Of a stretch of DNA of 64,000 nucleotides, positions 9,000 to 18,574 are shown piece after piece. The stretch lies in contig NZ_AYZA01000019.1 of NCBI RefSeq assembly GCF_001436315.1, positions 148,189 to 212,188 on the forward strand, in the 5' to 3' direction. The position numbers were made by a program, and so were the translations under genes. The notes beneath the pieces were generated by a model. The model had not been told where the DNA came from. It saw nothing but the letters and a program-made list of their open reading frames with translations, and searched no databases. The first letter of the stretch is position 1. The number at the start of each line of letters is the position of its first letter. The stretch comes from Ligilactobacillus aviarius subsp. aviarius DSM 20655. Its GTDB lineage: Bacteria; Bacillota; Bacilli; Lactobacillales; Lactobacillaceae.

Positions 9000-9213
9000 A
9001 GGATATAAGAGAAGCATTGATGAAAAAGGGTCATTTAAGTTCAAAAGACAGCGAGTCTGGCAGGTGAAAGCAGACATGCGAATTTTAATGATTGGCATTT
9101 TCGGAGTTTCTTACGAATTAAGCTGCTAGGATCTCCTAGAAATAGGGTGGAACCGCGATTTGAAGAAGTCGTCCCTATGTAACCGAATTGGCGTTGCATA
9201 GGGATTTTTTTGT
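9000..9213 (+). promoter_or_regulatory. T-box riboswitch (glycyl)
   Basis: The leader carries the T-box sequence GGGTGGAACCGCG (around 9144-9157) and an AG-bulge/distal-loop region AGCGAGTCTGGCAGGTGAAA in stem I. The likely specifier is GGC at 9094-9096, followed by A as is usual; GGC codes glycine and fits the glyQS genes downstream. The intrinsic terminator at 9172-9211 competes with an antiterminator that includes the T-box. Binding of uncharged tRNA-Gly would stabilise the antiterminator and turn the synthetase genes on. The specifier position was chosen by reading, not by folding. Confidence 0.93.
9172..9211 (+). terminator. Regulated terminator of the T-box leader
   Basis: TCCCTATG and CATAGGGA form an eight-base-pair stem followed by a run of seven T. 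The upstream arm lies just after the T-box sequence, as required for the alternative antiterminator fold. Confidence 0.85.
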
Positions 9214-9257
9214 GCGCTGATTCGTTTCTTCAAAATTTTGAATGGAGGAGCATTGAA

Positions 9258-10175
9258 ATGGCAAAGAAATTATCAATGCAAGATATTATTTTAACTTTGC
9301 AACAATTTTGGGCAAAGCAAGGTTGCATGATCATGCAATCGTATGACACTGAAAAGGGTGCTGGAACGATGAGTCCATATACATTCTTACGGGCAATCGG
9401 ACCAGAACCATGGAACGTTGCGTACGTTGAACCATCACGCCGGCCGGCTGATGGACGGTATGGTGAAAACCCGAACCGGTTATATCAACACCACCAGTTC
9501 CAAGTTTTGATGAAACCAAACCCAGATAACATTCAAGATTTATACTTGGATAGTTTGCGGGCATTAGGAATCGAACCTAAGGAACACGATATTCGATTTG
9601 TTGAAGATAACTGGGAAAACCCTTCAATGGGATGTGCCGGTGTTGGTTGGGAAGTTTGGCTTGATGGAATGGAAGTTACCCAATTTACATACTTCCAACA
9701 AGTTGGCGGTCTCGAAGTTAAACCGGTTGCTTCAGAAGTTACATACGGTCTTGAACGGTTATCATCATACATTCAAGATGTTAACTCAGTCTTTGATTTG
9801 GAATGGGCTGACGGGGTAAAGTATGGTGACATCTTCAAGGAGCCTGAATATGAACACTCAAAGTATGCCTTTGAAGAAAGTAACCAAGAAATGCTTTTAG
9901 ATGCCTTTGATACGTATGAAAAGGAAGCTAAGCGGTTGATCAAGGAAGGCCTCGTTCACCCGGCATATGATTACATTTTGAAATGCAGTCATACATTTAA
10001 CCTGTTAGATGCTCGTGGAGCTGTTTCAGTAACCGAACGGGCCGGTTATCTTGCACGGATTCGGAACATGGCAAAGGCGATTGCCAAGGTCTTCGTTGAA
10101 GAACGGAAGAAGTTAGGCTTCCCATTGATTAAGGACGAAGAATTACGTCAAAAATTATTGAAGGAGGATAAATAA
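9258..10175 (+). CDS. glyQ: Glycyl-tRNA synthetase alpha subunit
   Basis: The 305-residue product is the catalytic alpha subunit of the bacterial alpha2-beta2 glycyl-tRNA synthetase, which charges tRNA-Gly with glycine using ATP. It contains the highly conserved stretches [19 protein letters not shown] and [16 protein letters not shown] (residues about 30-80) and the [20 protein letters not shown] region near residue 255. I chose the ATG at 9258, placed eight bases after GGAGGAG; an in-frame GTG at 9210 falls in the terminator of the T-box leader and is rejected. glyS begins one base after the stop, giving tight coupling of the two subunits. Confidence 0.97.
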   Translation: MAKKLSMQDIILTLQQFWAKQGCMIMQSYDTEKGAGTMSPYTFLRAIGPEPWNVAYVEPSRRPADGRYGENPNRLYQHHQFQVLMKPNPDNIQDLYLDSLRALGIEPKEHDIRFVEDNWENPSMGCAGVGWEVWLDGMEVTQFTYFQQVGGLEVKPVASEVTYGLERLSSYIQDVNSVFDLEWADGVKYGDIFKEPEYEHSKYAFEESNQEMLLDAFDTYEKEAKRLIKEGLVHPAYDYILKCSHTFNLLDARGAVSVTERAGYLARIRNMAKAIAKVFVEERKKLGFPLIKDEELRQKLLKEDK

Positions 10176-10176
10176 C

Positions 10177-12261
10177 ATGTCACATACATTTTTAATGGAA
10201 ATTGGCTTGGAAGAAATTCCAGCGCATGTTGTCACTCCAAGCGCAGCCCAATTAGTTGAAAAAACTGAAAAATTCTTAAAAGAACAACGGATGGATTTTG
10301 ATGAAGTCCAAACATATTCAACTCCGCGGCGGTTGACGGTTAAGGTTACAGGCTTAGCTGATAAGCAACCTGATATCCAAGAAGAAGCTAAGGGCCCGGC
10401 TAAGAAGATCGCTTATGATAAAGACGGCAACTGGTCAAAGGCTGCTCAAGGATTTGCGCGTGGCCAAGGCGTTTCAGTTGATGATATCTTCTTCAAAGAA
10501 CTGAAAGGCACAGAATACGTTTATGTTAAGAAGTTTATTGAAGGTAAAGCGGCTGCCGATGTAATGCAAGGCATGCGGGACGTTGCAATGGACTTGAAAT
10601 TCCCAACCATGATGCGGTGGGGAACCAATGATTTCCAATATGTTCGTCCAATTCGCTGGATCGTTGCGATGTTAGATGATCAAGTTATCCCATTCAAGAT
10701 TTTGAACATCGAAAGCGGTAACGTTTCTCAAGGTCACCGGTTCCTTGGAAAACCAGTTGAATTAAAGAGTGCTGATGACTACGTTGAAGCATTGCGAGCA
10801 GAAAAGGTGATCGTTGATGCTGCCGAACGGAAATCAATGATTCGCGGTCAAATCAATGACCTTGCCCAAAAGAATAACTGGAAGATCGTGATTGACGAAG
10901 ACTTGCTTGAAGAAGTCAATAACCTGGTTGAATACCCAACGGTCTTTGCCGGATCATTTGATGAAAAGTACTTAAGTGTACCGGATCAAGTTTTGATCAC
11001 TTCAATGAAGGATCACCAACGGTTCTTCTACGTGACTGATCAAAACGGCAAATTATTGCCAAACTTTGTTTCAGTTCGGAACGGGAATACAGAATACTTA
11101 GAAAACGTCGTTCAAGGGAACGAAAAGGTGTTAACTGCCCGGCTTGAAGATGCAAAATTCTTCTATGAAGAAGACCAAAAGCAATCAATTGCTGATTACG
11201 TTGAACGTTTAAAGAAGGTTATGTTCCACGATAAAATCGGGACAATTTACGAAAAGATGGCTCGGGTTCGCTTGCTTGCAGCTCAAATTGGAAAGTTTGT
11301 TGGCTTAAACGACCAAGAATTAGCTGATTTAGACCGGGCAGCTCAAATTTACAAGTTTGACCTGGTAACCGGTATGGTTGGCGAATTTGCTGAATTGCAA
11401 GGGGTCATGGGTGAAATCTATGCCCGTTTGCAAGGTGAGAATGACAATGTTGCAGCTGCAATCCGTGAAGAATACATGCCAACCAGTGCGGAAGGCGAAT
11501 TGCCAACAACAAAGGTTGGAGCGGTATTATCGATTGCAGATAAGATCGATAGTATCCAAGCATTCTTTGCTGCTGGAATGATTCCAAGCGGTTCAAATGA
11601 TCCATATGCATTGCGGCGTCAAGCTTTAGGAATCGTTCGCATTGCCCTTGCTCGCAATTGGAAGTTATCTGTTCCGATGATGCTGAAATTCGTTGAAAAT
11701 GCAATGAACGAACGGCCAGATCTGTACAAGAACATCATGCCGGGCGATGAACAAAAAGACATGCAACAATTTATCATCGATCGGCTTGCCCAAATCATGA
11801 ATGGCGATAAGCAACTCCGTCACGATGTGCTTGATACGGTGGTTGCTAATCCTGAAAATGCGTTCGTTGATATTGAAGAAGCTGCAAAGATCCTTGGCAA
11901 GCACCTTGAAGACGACGACTTTAAGGAAACAATCGAAGCTTTGACCCGGGTTGGCCGGATGGCAAAGAAGGCGCCAAACTTTGAAGACGATGCTGTTTTG
12001 AAAGCTGAATTGTTTGAAAACGAATCTGAAAAGAAGCTTGCCGAAGCGGTTAAGAAAGTTGCAACGGCCTTTGAACAGGCTGATTTAGAAGAAAAATTCA
12101 ATCAATTAGCATCATTAAAAGATCCAATCACCGATTACTTCGATTCAACCATGATCATGGCAAAGGACGAAGATGTAAAGCAAAACCGGCTCTTGCAATT
12201 AAAGCAAATTGCTGATTTAACAAAAGATTTTGGTGAATTAGATAATTTGAACGTTAAATAA
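10177..12261 (+). CDS. glyS: Glycyl-tRNA synthetase beta subunit
   Basis: This 694-residue protein is the beta subunit of glycyl-tRNA synthetase, which supplies tRNA recognition. It starts with the typical FLMEIGLEEIPAHVV and contains MRWGTNDFQYVRPIRWIVAM near residues 147-166 and the HD-like region FDLVTGMVGEFAELQG near 395. The length is normal for Bacilli. An AAGGAGGATAA site inside the end of glyQ drives translation. A strong terminator follows 20 bases after the stop. Confidence 0.97.
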   Translation: MSHTFLMEIGLEEIPAHVVTPSAAQLVEKTEKFLKEQRMDFDEVQTYSTPRRLTVKVTGLADKQPDIQEEAKGPAKKIAYDKDGNWSKAAQGFARGQGVSVDDIFFKELKGTEYVYVKKFIEGKAAADVMQGMRDVAMDLKFPTMMRWGTNDFQYVRPIRWIVAMLDDQVIPFKILNIESGNVSQGHRFLGKPVELKSADDYVEALRAEKVIVDAAERKSMIRGQINDLAQKNNWKIVIDEDLLEEVNNLVEYPTVFAGSFDEKYLSVPDQVLITSMKDHQRFFYVTDQNGKLLPNFVSVRNGNTEYLENVVQGNEKVLTARLEDAKFFYEEDQKQSIADYVERLKKVMFHDKIGTIYEKMARVRLLAAQIGKFVGLNDQELADLDRAAQIYKFDLVTGMVGEFAELQGVMGEIYARLQGENDNVAAAIREEYMPTSAEGELPTTKVGAVLSIADKIDSIQAFFAAGMIPSGSNDPYALRRQALGIVRIALARNWKLSVPMMLKFVENAMNERPDLYKNIMPGDEQKDMQQFIIDRLAQIMNGDKQLRHDVLDTVVANPENAFVDIEEAAKILGKHLEDDDFKETIEALTRVGRMAKKAPNFEDDAVLKAELFENESEKKLAEAVKKVATAFEQADLEEKFNQLASLKDPITDYFDSTMIMAKDEDVKQNRLLQLKQIADLTKDFGELDNLNVK

Positions 12262-12281
12262 AATTAATCATTAAGTTTGAA

Positions 12282-12313
12282 ATTCCGATGGTAGCCGCCA
12301 TCGGAATTTTTTT
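12282..12313 (+). terminator. Intrinsic terminator after glyQS
   Basis: ATTCCGATGG and CCATCGGAAT form a perfect ten-base-pair stem with a six-base loop, followed by seven T. Confidence 0.93.
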
Positions 12314-12331
12314 GGCTAAAATGCCTTAAAC

Positions 12332-12360
12332 TTGCAACCGACAGCAATTCGCGGTATCAT
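12332..12360 (+). promoter_or_regulatory. Promoter of dnaG-rpoD operon
   Basis: TTGCAA at 12332 and TATCAT at 12355 are spaced by 17 bases. They sit between the glyQS terminator and dnaG, so this is the likely start of the dnaG-rpoD-rpoD-trmK-nif3 transcript. Confidence 0.6.
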
Positions 12361-12417
12361 TTTATTTGACTGTAAACAGTGGGTGTTTTTTACCCTTTTT
12401 TAGAGAGGAGAGGTCAA

Positions 12418-14307
12418 ATGCGGATTCCACCAGAGCTGATTGATCAGGTGCGATCAGAGGTTAATATCTTGGATGTTGTTAGTCAAAAAGTGCAGTTGCA
12501 CAAGTCTGGGAAAAATTGGTTCGGCTTTTGTCCTTTCCATCCGGAAACGACACCATCGTTTTCGGTTAATGAACAAAAACAAATTTTCAACTGTTTCTCG
12601 TGCCATCGGGGTGGTAACGTCTTTAAGTTCGTGATGGAAACGGAAGGATTAACTTTCCCAGAGGCTTTTCAAAAGGTCGCCGAAATGAGTGGAATCTCAC
12701 TTGATCCGAAGTATACGCAACTTGGATCATTAAATGCCGCTGAATCATCTGAAAACGGGAAAATCATCAGTTTATATGCGCAAGCCACACAACTGTACCA
12801 TCATATTTTGGTAAATACTGAGCTTGGTGAGGAAGCGTTGAATTACCTGCACGATCGCGGGTTAAACGATGACATGATCAACGAATTTAACCTAGGATTT
12901 GCACCGACAACCGATATTTTGAAAAACTTTGTAAAGGAAAAGCAAATCGATTATCAAGTTTTACGCAAATCAGGATTATTTGTTGAGCGGCCGCTGAACG
13001 CCGATGATCCGGTCGATAACTTAAATGACCGGTTTAAAGATCGGGTAATGTTTCCAATCAACGATGCAAACGGTCATCCAATCGCTTTTTCAGGAAGAGC
13101 ATTACACACTGAGGATAAGACGGTTCCGAAGTATTTGAACTCACCTGAAACCCCAATTTTTAATAAACGACGGGTTCTTTTTAACCTGGATAAGGCAAAG
13201 GCAACGATTCGCCAAACTAAATCAGTAATTCTTTTTGAAGGGTTTATGGATGTCTTGGCCGCTTATCGGGCTGGAGTTAAGAATGGCGTTGCGTCAATGG
13301 GAACGAGTTTAACGGATGAACAAATTGGAATTTTAGCGCATCAGGCGCGGAAGCTTTCGATTTGTTACGACGGGGATGATCCCGGTCAAAACGCGACGAA
13401 ACGGGCGTTAGAAATCATTCGTCCAAGTGAACGCTTTGATCTGGAAGTCATTAATTTACCGGATAAACTTGATCCGGATGAAGTCGTTAAAAAGTATGGC
13501 GAAGAAAAGTTTCGTGAAATCGTGCAGAATCAGCATGAAACACCGTTAAGCTTTTTCATGCACTTTTATGCGCGCAACCGCAACCTTGAAAATGAAAACG
13601 ACCAGTTAGCATATATTTCCGATATTTTGAAAGAACTGGTAACGGTTAAAGATCCAATCGAGCGTGACTTGTATTTAAACCGGTTAGCATCGAAGTTTGG
13701 CGTTGAATACCGCAACCTTGAAAGCCAACTGCAATCTTTGATGGCTGAGCAACAGGCGCGGGAAAAGACCAATCTGAGGGCGAATGCTCAAACACCGGAA
13801 CAGGAATTTGCAAATTACCAAAAAACGATTACAACGGTTACCGAATCCTTTGAAAAGCCGAAGTATTCGCGCGTAGAACGGGCTGAACGGTTATTGCTTT
13901 ATCGGATGCTGCATGAACGGGATGTGTGGTTTAAGGTCCGTGAACTGGAAGACTTTAATTTCATTCATCAAAGTTACCAAACCCTTTACCTGCTCGCGGA
14001 AGAGTATTTTAATCATGATGAAGAATTTGATGATGCAAAGTTTTTGGAAATGGTAAGTGATGATCAATTACATTCCTTAGCAACTGAGCTTTTGATGGAA
14101 GAGTATCAAGGAATGGCAACTGATCAAGAAATTGAGGATTGCATTTCGCTAATTATGAATGAGTATCCGCTTGATGAGAAAATTAAACGGCTTGATGAAA
14201 AGATCAAGAAGGCCAAACGGATGAATGATAGCGATAACTTAATGTCATTGATTATGGAAAAAACAAATCTTTTGCGCCAAAAAGATTTAATGAAATCAGA
14301 GAACTAA
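12418..14307 (+). CDS. dnaG: DNA primase
   Basis: DnaG lays the RNA primers for lagging-strand synthesis at the replication fork. The 629-residue protein has an N-terminal CHC2 zinc finger (CPFHPETTPSFSVNE followed by CFSCHRGGN, residues about 39-70), the RNA polymerase domain with RVMFPINDANGHPIAFSGR, a TOPRIM domain with LFEGFMDVLAAY and SICYDGDDPGQNA, and a C-terminal helicase-binding region. The ATG at 12418 follows GAGAGGAGAGG at good spacing and is preferred over a GTG 39 bases upstream. The first rpoD gene follows after 15 bases, the usual macromolecular-synthesis arrangement. Confidence 0.97.
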   Translation: MRIPPELIDQVRSEVNILDVVSQKVQLHKSGKNWFGFCPFHPETTPSFSVNEQKQIFNCFSCHRGGNVFKFVMETEGLTFPEAFQKVAEMSGISLDPKYTQLGSLNAAESSENGKIISLYAQATQLYHHILVNTELGEEALNYLHDRGLNDDMINEFNLGFAPTTDILKNFVKEKQIDYQVLRKSGLFVERPLNADDPVDNLNDRFKDRVMFPINDANGHPIAFSGRALHTEDKTVPKYLNSPETPIFNKRRVLFNLDKAKATIRQTKSVILFEGFMDVLAAYRAGVKNGVASMGTSLTDEQIGILAHQARKLSICYDGDDPGQNATKRALEIIRPSERFDLEVINLPDKLDPDEVVKKYGEEKFREIVQNQHETPLSFFMHFYARNRNLENENDQLAYISDILKELVTVKDPIERDLYLNRLASKFGVEYRNLESQLQSLMAEQQAREKTNLRANAQTPEQEFANYQKTITTVTESFEKPKYSRVERAERLLLYRMLHERDVWFKVRELEDFNFIHQSYQTLYLLAEEYFNHDEEFDDAKFLEMVSDDQLHSLATELLMEEYQGMATDQEIEDCISLIMNEYPLDEKIKRLDEKIKKAKRMNDSDNLMSLIMEKTNLLRQKDLMKSEN

Positions 14308-14322
14308 TAGGAGGAATTGAGA

Positions 14323-15456
14323 ATGCCTGCAAAGAAGAAAGTTCAAGCTGAAGAACCAGCATTTGATGAAAAGACATTTAAAAAAGAAGTTAATGCTTTA
14401 ATTAAAGAATATAAGAAAAAAGGTCAAATTCAATATGATGAATTAAGCAAACGGATTGCGGAACCGATGCACCTTGACGCTGATCAAATGGATAAGCTGA
14501 TCGAACGAGTTGAAGATGCTGGGGTTTCAGTCGTTGATGAAGACGGTGAACCAAGTAAGGCAAGTTTGAAAGCCGCTAACCACACTGCTGAAGAAGCAAA
14601 AAAGGACGTTTCAGCTCCATCTGGTGTTAAGATCAATGATCCGGTTCGGATGTATTTAAAGGAAATCGGCCGGGTAAACCTGTTAACGGCGGATGAAGAA
14701 ATCGACCTGGCTTTAAAGATCGAACAGGGTGATGAAGAGGCGAAAAAGAAATTGGCTGAAGCCAACTTACGGTTGGTGGTTTCAATCGCTAAGCGGTATG
14801 TCGGCCGCGGAATGTCGTTTCTTGATTTAATTCAAGAAGGAAACATGGGCTTAATGAAGGCGGTTGAAAAATTCGATTACCGGAAAGGATTTAAGTTCTC
14901 AACCTATGCAACCTGGTGGATCCGGCAGGCGATTACGCGGGCAATCGCTGACCAAGCGCGGACAATTCGGATCCCAGTTCATATGGTTGAAACGATCAAT
15001 AAATTGATTCGGATTCAACGGCAAATGCTGCAAGATCTCGGCCGGGAACCAATCCCAGAAGAAATTGGGGCTGAAATGGACATGCCAACGCAAAAAGTGC
15101 GGGACATTTTGAAAATCGCGCAAGAACCAGTTTCACTTGAAACGCCAATTGGTGAAGAGGATGACTCCCACTTGGGAGATTTCATTGAAGATCAGGATGC
15201 AACGAGTCCTGCTGATCATGCAGCTTATGAATTATTGAAAGAACAATTGAATGACGTTCTCGATACATTAACCGATCGGGAAGAAAACGTTTTGCGGTTG
15301 CGGTTCGGTCTTGATGATGGGCGGACCCGGACCCTTGAAGAAGTTGGAAAAGTCTTTGGCGTAACGCGGGAACGGATTCGGCAAATTGAAGCTAAGGCAT
15401 TACGGAAGTTACGGCATCCATCACGGTCGAAACAATTAAAAGACTTTCTTGACTAG
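14323..15456 (+). CDS. rpoD: RNA polymerase primary sigma factor, copy 1
   Basis: A 377-residue group 1 sigma factor that directs RNA polymerase to housekeeping promoters. Region 1.1 occupies about residues 15-75, region 1.2 begins at [14 protein letters not shown], region 2 includes the RpoD box [20 protein letters not shown] and WWIRQAI, and region 4 ends in the helix-turn-helix [18 protein letters not shown]. The ATG at 14323 is eight bases after AGGAGG. Compared with the second copy, it has Asn instead of the usual Pro in GRVNLL of region 1.2 and a different region 1.1. The last 191 coding bases before the tail are identical in DNA to copy 2. No terminator or clear promoter separates the two. 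Confidence 0.97.
   Translation: MPAKKKVQAEEPAFDEKTFKKEVNALIKEYKKKGQIQYDELSKRIAEPMHLDADQMDKLIERVEDAGVSVVDEDGEPSKASLKAANHTAEEAKKDVSAPSGVKINDPVRMYLKEIGRVNLLTADEEIDLALKIEQGDEEAKKKLAEANLRLVVSIAKRYVGRGMSFLDLIQEGNMGLMKAVEKFDYRKGFKFSTYATWWIRQAITRAIADQARTIRIPVHMVETINKLIRIQRQMLQDLGREPIPEEIGAEMDMPTQKVRDILKIAQEPVSLETPIGEEDDSHLGDFIEDQDATSPADHAAYELLKEQLNDVLDTLTDREENVLRLRFGLDDGRTRTLEEVGKVFGVTRERIRQIEAKALRKLRHPSRSKQLKDFLD
15241..15431 (+). repeat. Direct repeat, rpoD copy 1 (191 bp identical)
   Basis: This tract, covering sigma region 4, is identical base for base with 16414-16604 in the second rpoD. Just upstream, about 120 bases carry some 14 silent differences, so the boundary is abrupt. This is the signature of recent gene conversion or unequal recombination between the tandem copies. 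Confidence 0.9.
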
Positions 15457-15513
15457 GGAATAAAGTGAACTAAGATATTTCGAATGGGATCGAAACTAAA
15501 GGAGGAATCCAAC

Positions 15514-16629
15514 TTGGCAGATTCAAAAATGAATGAAAAAGAATTTAAGAACAAATTGAATTCACTGATCAAAGAATACAAGAAGGCAGGAAAAGTTCAA
15601 TACGACGAACTCAACAAACAGTTTGCGGAACCAATGAACTTGAATGCCAACCAAATGGATAAAATCATTGAACATGTCGAAGACGCCGGCATTTCAGTGG
15701 TTGATGAAAATGGTGAACCAAGTAAGGCCAGTTTAAAAGCTGCTGACCACGCTGCTGAAGAAGCAAAGAAGGAAACTTCATCATCATTATCATCCGGGGT
15801 TAAAGTTAACGATCCGGTTCGGATGTACTTAAAAGAAATTGGTCGGGTGCCATTGCTTTCAGCTGATGAAGAAAAGGAACTGGCATTAAAAATTGAACAG
15901 GGTGATGAAGAAGCTAAACAACACCTTGCAGAAGCCAACTTACGGTTAGTCGTCTCAATTGCTAAGCGGTATGTTGGCCGCGGCATGTCATTGCTTGACC
16001 TGATTCAAGAAGGAAACATGGGCTTGATGAAGGCGGTTGAAAAATTCGATTATCGCAAAGGGTTCAAGTTCTCGACATACGCAACCTGGTGGATCCGGCA
16101 AGCAATTACCCGGGCGATTGCTGACCAAGCGCGGACAATTCGAATTCCGGTTCACATGGTTGAAACGATCAATAAGTTGATTCGGATTCAACGGCAAATG
16201 TTGCAAGATCTCGGCCGGGAACCAATTCCAGAAGAAATTGGGGCTGAAATGGATATGCCAACGCAAAAGGTCCGGGATATCTTGAAGATTGCGCAAGAAC
16301 CAGTTTCACTTGAAACACCAATTGGTGAAGAAGATGATTCGCATTTAGGAGATTTCATTGAAGACCAAGATGCAACTAGTCCCGCCGATCATGCGGCTTA
16401 TGAACTATTGAAGGAACAATTGAATGACGTTCTCGATACATTAACCGATCGGGAAGAAAACGTTTTGCGGTTGCGGTTCGGTCTTGATGATGGGCGGACC
16501 CGGACCCTTGAAGAAGTTGGAAAAGTCTTTGGCGTAACGCGGGAACGGATTCGGCAAATTGAAGCTAAGGCATTACGGAAGTTACGGCATCCATCACGGT
16601 CGAAGCAGTTAAAAGACTTTATGAGATAA
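15514..16629 (+). CDS. RNA polymerase primary sigma factor, copy 2
   Basis: A second full-length group 1 sigma factor of 371 residues directly follows the first. From the RpoD box ([16 protein letters not shown]) to SKQLKDF the two proteins are identical; they differ in region 1.1, in the linker ([12 protein letters not shown] here) and in the last two residues (MR here, LD in copy 1). The canonical GRVPLL of region 1.2 is kept here. I chose TTG at 15514, eight bases after AAGGAGG; the ATG at 15484 lies upstream of that site. Both copies keep the DNA-recognition helices unchanged, so they should read the same promoters and could differ only through region 1.1 and expression. Confidence 0.95.
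   Translation: MADSKMNEKEFKNKLNSLIKEYKKAGKVQYDELNKQFAEPMNLNANQMDKIIEHVEDAGISVVDENGEPSKASLKAADHAAEEAKKETSSSLSSGVKVNDPVRMYLKEIGRVPLLSADEEKELALKIEQGDEEAKQHLAEANLRLVVSIAKRYVGRGMSLLDLIQEGNMGLMKAVEKFDYRKGFKFSTYATWWIRQAITRAIADQARTIRIPVHMVETINKLIRIQRQMLQDLGREPIPEEIGAEMDMPTQKVRDILKIAQEPVSLETPIGEEDDSHLGDFIEDQDATSPADHAAYELLKEQLNDVLDTLTDREENVLRLRFGLDDGRTRTLEEVGKVFGVTRERIRQIEAKALRKLRHPSRSKQLKDFMR
16414..16604 (+). repeat. Direct repeat, rpoD copy 2 (191 bp identical)
   Basis: Partner of the tract at 15241-15431, offset by 1173 bases, with no mismatch. Confidence 0.9.
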
Positions 16630-16642
16630 ACGAGGTTTTATT

Positions 16643-17350
16643 TTGGACACATATCATTTATCAAAACGATTAGCAAAAGCTGCGGCATATGTTCCTCAGG
16701 GAGCCCGGTTGGCTGACATTGGGTCGGATCATGCATATTTACCCGCAAATTTAGCAATTAATCATATAATTGATTATGGAGTTGCTGGCGAAGTCGTAAA
16801 GGGACCGTACGAAAATGCGGTTCATGAAATTCAACGTGAACATTTAGAAGGAAAAATCTTTCCTCGCTTTGCTGATGGTTTGAAGGCTATTGAAGATGAT
16901 GATCAAATTGATACGATCACGATCTGCGGCATGGGGGGAACCTTGATCCGAAACATTTTGGAAAAAGATAAATCCAAGTTGCAAAACCATCCGTTATTGA
17001 TCTTACAACCAAATGTTGGAAGCAACGTTTTAAGACAATGGCTTCAAGCAAATCATTATCAGATTACGCATGAAGATATTCTTGAGGAAGATGATCACAT
17101 TTACGAGATTATTGTTGCTAAATATGCTAATCAACCAATGCAATTGAGTTCTGAAGATCTCTTTTTCGGTCCGATTTTGAGAAAACATCAAAACAATGCT
17201 TTTTTGAAAAAATGGGAAAAGGAAATTGAGAAGAATGAAAAGGCAATTCATCAAATGCAAAAGGCAACGAATCCGCCAACCCAGCGACTTGCTCAGTTGA
17301 AAACTGAGAACGAATTAATTAGAGGGGTGTTAGCTAATGGTAAAAGTTAA
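16643..17350 (+). CDS. trmK: tRNA (adenine22-N1)-methyltransferase TrmK
   Basis: TrmK methylates N1 of adenine 22 in certain tRNAs using S-adenosylmethionine. The 235-residue protein has the SAM-binding Rossmann motif LADIGSDHAYLP near residue 22-33, the catalytic-loop equivalent TICGMGGTLIRNIL and the LQPNVGSNVLRQWL segment. The start is TTG at 16643, after an ACGAGG site. The gene is in the rpoD transcript, 13 bases after the second rpoD, and its end overlaps the next gene by 14 bases. The trmK-nif3 pair downstream of rpoD is common in Bacilli. Confidence 0.93.
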   Translation: MDTYHLSKRLAKAAAYVPQGARLADIGSDHAYLPANLAINHIIDYGVAGEVVKGPYENAVHEIQREHLEGKIFPRFADGLKAIEDDDQIDTITICGMGGTLIRNILEKDKSKLQNHPLLILQPNVGSNVLRQWLQANHYQITHEDILEEDDHIYEIIVAKYANQPMQLSSEDLFFGPILRKHQNNAFLKKWEKEIEKNEKAIHQMQKATNPPTQRLAQLKTENELIRGVLANGKS

Positions 17351-18455
17351 AGATATTGTTTCCCGGTTTGAAGAATTTGCACCAAAATGGATGGCTGAAG
17401 ATGGCGACCCAGTTGGACTTCAACTTGGTGATTTAAATCAAGAAGTTCACAAAATGATGGTTACGTTGGACGTGCGCCCGGAGACGGTTCAAGAAGCAAT
17501 CGACCAGCACGTTGATTTCATTTTTGCCCATCACCCAGCAATGTTTCGGCCAGTCCAACCGTTTGATTTGTCAATTCCACAAAATCAAATGTATGCTGAA
17601 TTGATCAAGCATAACATTACGGTTTATGGAGCCCACACTAACCTTGACAATGCTAACGGTGGAATGAATGATTGGTTAGCTGCTTTATTTGATCTTCAAG
17701 ACACGATTCCAATGATGCCAACCCGGGAAGAAAAGATGTACAAACTTGCAGTCTTTACCCAATCAAACACAGCGGATTCAATGCGGCATGCATTAAATGC
17801 TGCCGGAGCCGGCAATTTGACTAACTACCGCGATTGTTCATACTCATTGACGGGTACTAGCCGCTTCGTCCCACGCGATGATGAACATTCTTACAGTGGC
17901 GATGATAAGGATGAAATGGTCGAAGTTGTTCAAGAAAAGATCGAAGTTTTCTTCCCTGCACGAATTAAAGATCGAGTTTTAAAGGCCATGAAAGATAATC
18001 ATCCGCAAGAAGACTTTATGTATGATTTGCATGAAGTTAACGGTCTTGGTCAAGAATACGGCATGGGTCGGGTTGGTAATCTTCCTGAACCAATGACGGT
18101 TAAAGAATTTGCACTTAAATGCGAAGAAGTTTTTGACATTCCAGGCGTTCGCGTTATTTCAAAGGATATCGATCAGAAAGTTCAACGAATTGCATTGCTT
18201 GGGGGTTCAGGGGCACGGTTCTATCCGCAAGCTTTGAGTAAAAATGCTGATTTATATTTAACGGGTGATGTGTCATACCATGTTGGTCACGACATCTTAG
18301 CTTCCGGGATGAGTGCTGTTGACGCAGGGCACTACATTGAATCCGAATGCAAGCCGCATTTAACAAAGCTGTTCCAAAAGTGGAGCCAGGAAAATGACTG
18401 GCAAATTGATATTTATCAGTCGAAATTAAATACAAATCCATATCAGTTTATGTAA
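17337..18455 (+). CDS. Nif3-like dinuclear metal-centre protein (YqfO type)
   Basis: A 372-residue member of the Nif3/YqfO family. The N-terminal half carries HHPAMFRPVQPF and YGAHTNLDNANGGMN, the C-terminal half carries LTGDVSYHVGHDI and DAGHYIES; together these supply the dinuclear metal ligands. A central insert of about 100 residues corresponds to the PII-like domain of YqfO. The biochemical role is not firmly established; GTP cyclohydrolase and regulatory roles have been proposed for relatives. It overlaps the trmK stop, so translation is coupled. Confidence 0.9.
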   Translation: MVKVKDIVSRFEEFAPKWMAEDGDPVGLQLGDLNQEVHKMMVTLDVRPETVQEAIDQHVDFIFAHHPAMFRPVQPFDLSIPQNQMYAELIKHNITVYGAHTNLDNANGGMNDWLAALFDLQDTIPMMPTREEKMYKLAVFTQSNTADSMRHALNAAGAGNLTNYRDCSYSLTGTSRFVPRDDEHSYSGDDKDEMVEVVQEKIEVFFPARIKDRVLKAMKDNHPQEDFMYDLHEVNGLGQEYGMGRVGNLPEPMTVKEFALKCEEVFDIPGVRVISKDIDQKVQRIALLGGSGARFYPQALSKNADLYLTGDVSYHVGHDILASGMSAVDAGHYIESECKPHLTKLFQKWSQENDWQIDIYQSKLNTNPYQFM

Positions 18456-18463
18456 AGATTATG

Positions 18464-18492
18464 AGAGGTTGCGGTCAATACAACCTCTTTTC
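18464..18492 (+). terminator. Terminator after nif3-like gene
   Basis: AGAGGTTG and CAACCTCT form an eight-base-pair stem with a nine-base loop. The T run is short (four, then C), so termination may be incomplete. Confidence 0.6.
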
Positions 18493-18504
18493 ATGTTAGA
18501 AAAG

Positions 18505-18534
18505 TTGACAATAAAAGAACAAAAACGGTATCAT
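18505..18534 (+). promoter_or_regulatory. Promoter of pepT
   Basis: TTGACA at 18505 and TATCAT at 18529 are separated by 18 bases; transcription would begin about 35 bases before the pepT start codon. Confidence 0.7.
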
Positions 18535-18574
18535 TAAACCATATTAAAATCAATCAAAGAAAGGCCTGAAAAAG

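Noticed and set aside
9210-9257. GTG start for glyQ at 9210
   Set aside because: It falls in the T run of the T-box terminator; ATG 9258 has a perfect GGAGGAG site and the usual protein start.
11405-11704. Minus-strand frame of about 99 codons inside glyS
   Set aside because: It lies wholly within a well-conserved gene, has no ribosome site and a low-complexity, Gln/His/Leu-rich product.
15484-15513. ATG start for the second rpoD at 15484
   Set aside because: The strong AAGGAGG site lies downstream of it and is correctly spaced for TTG 15514.
15597-16296. Minus-strand frames of 129 and 102 codons inside the second rpoD
   Set aside because: They mirror the coding frame of a conserved sigma factor and match equivalent shadows in the first rpoD.
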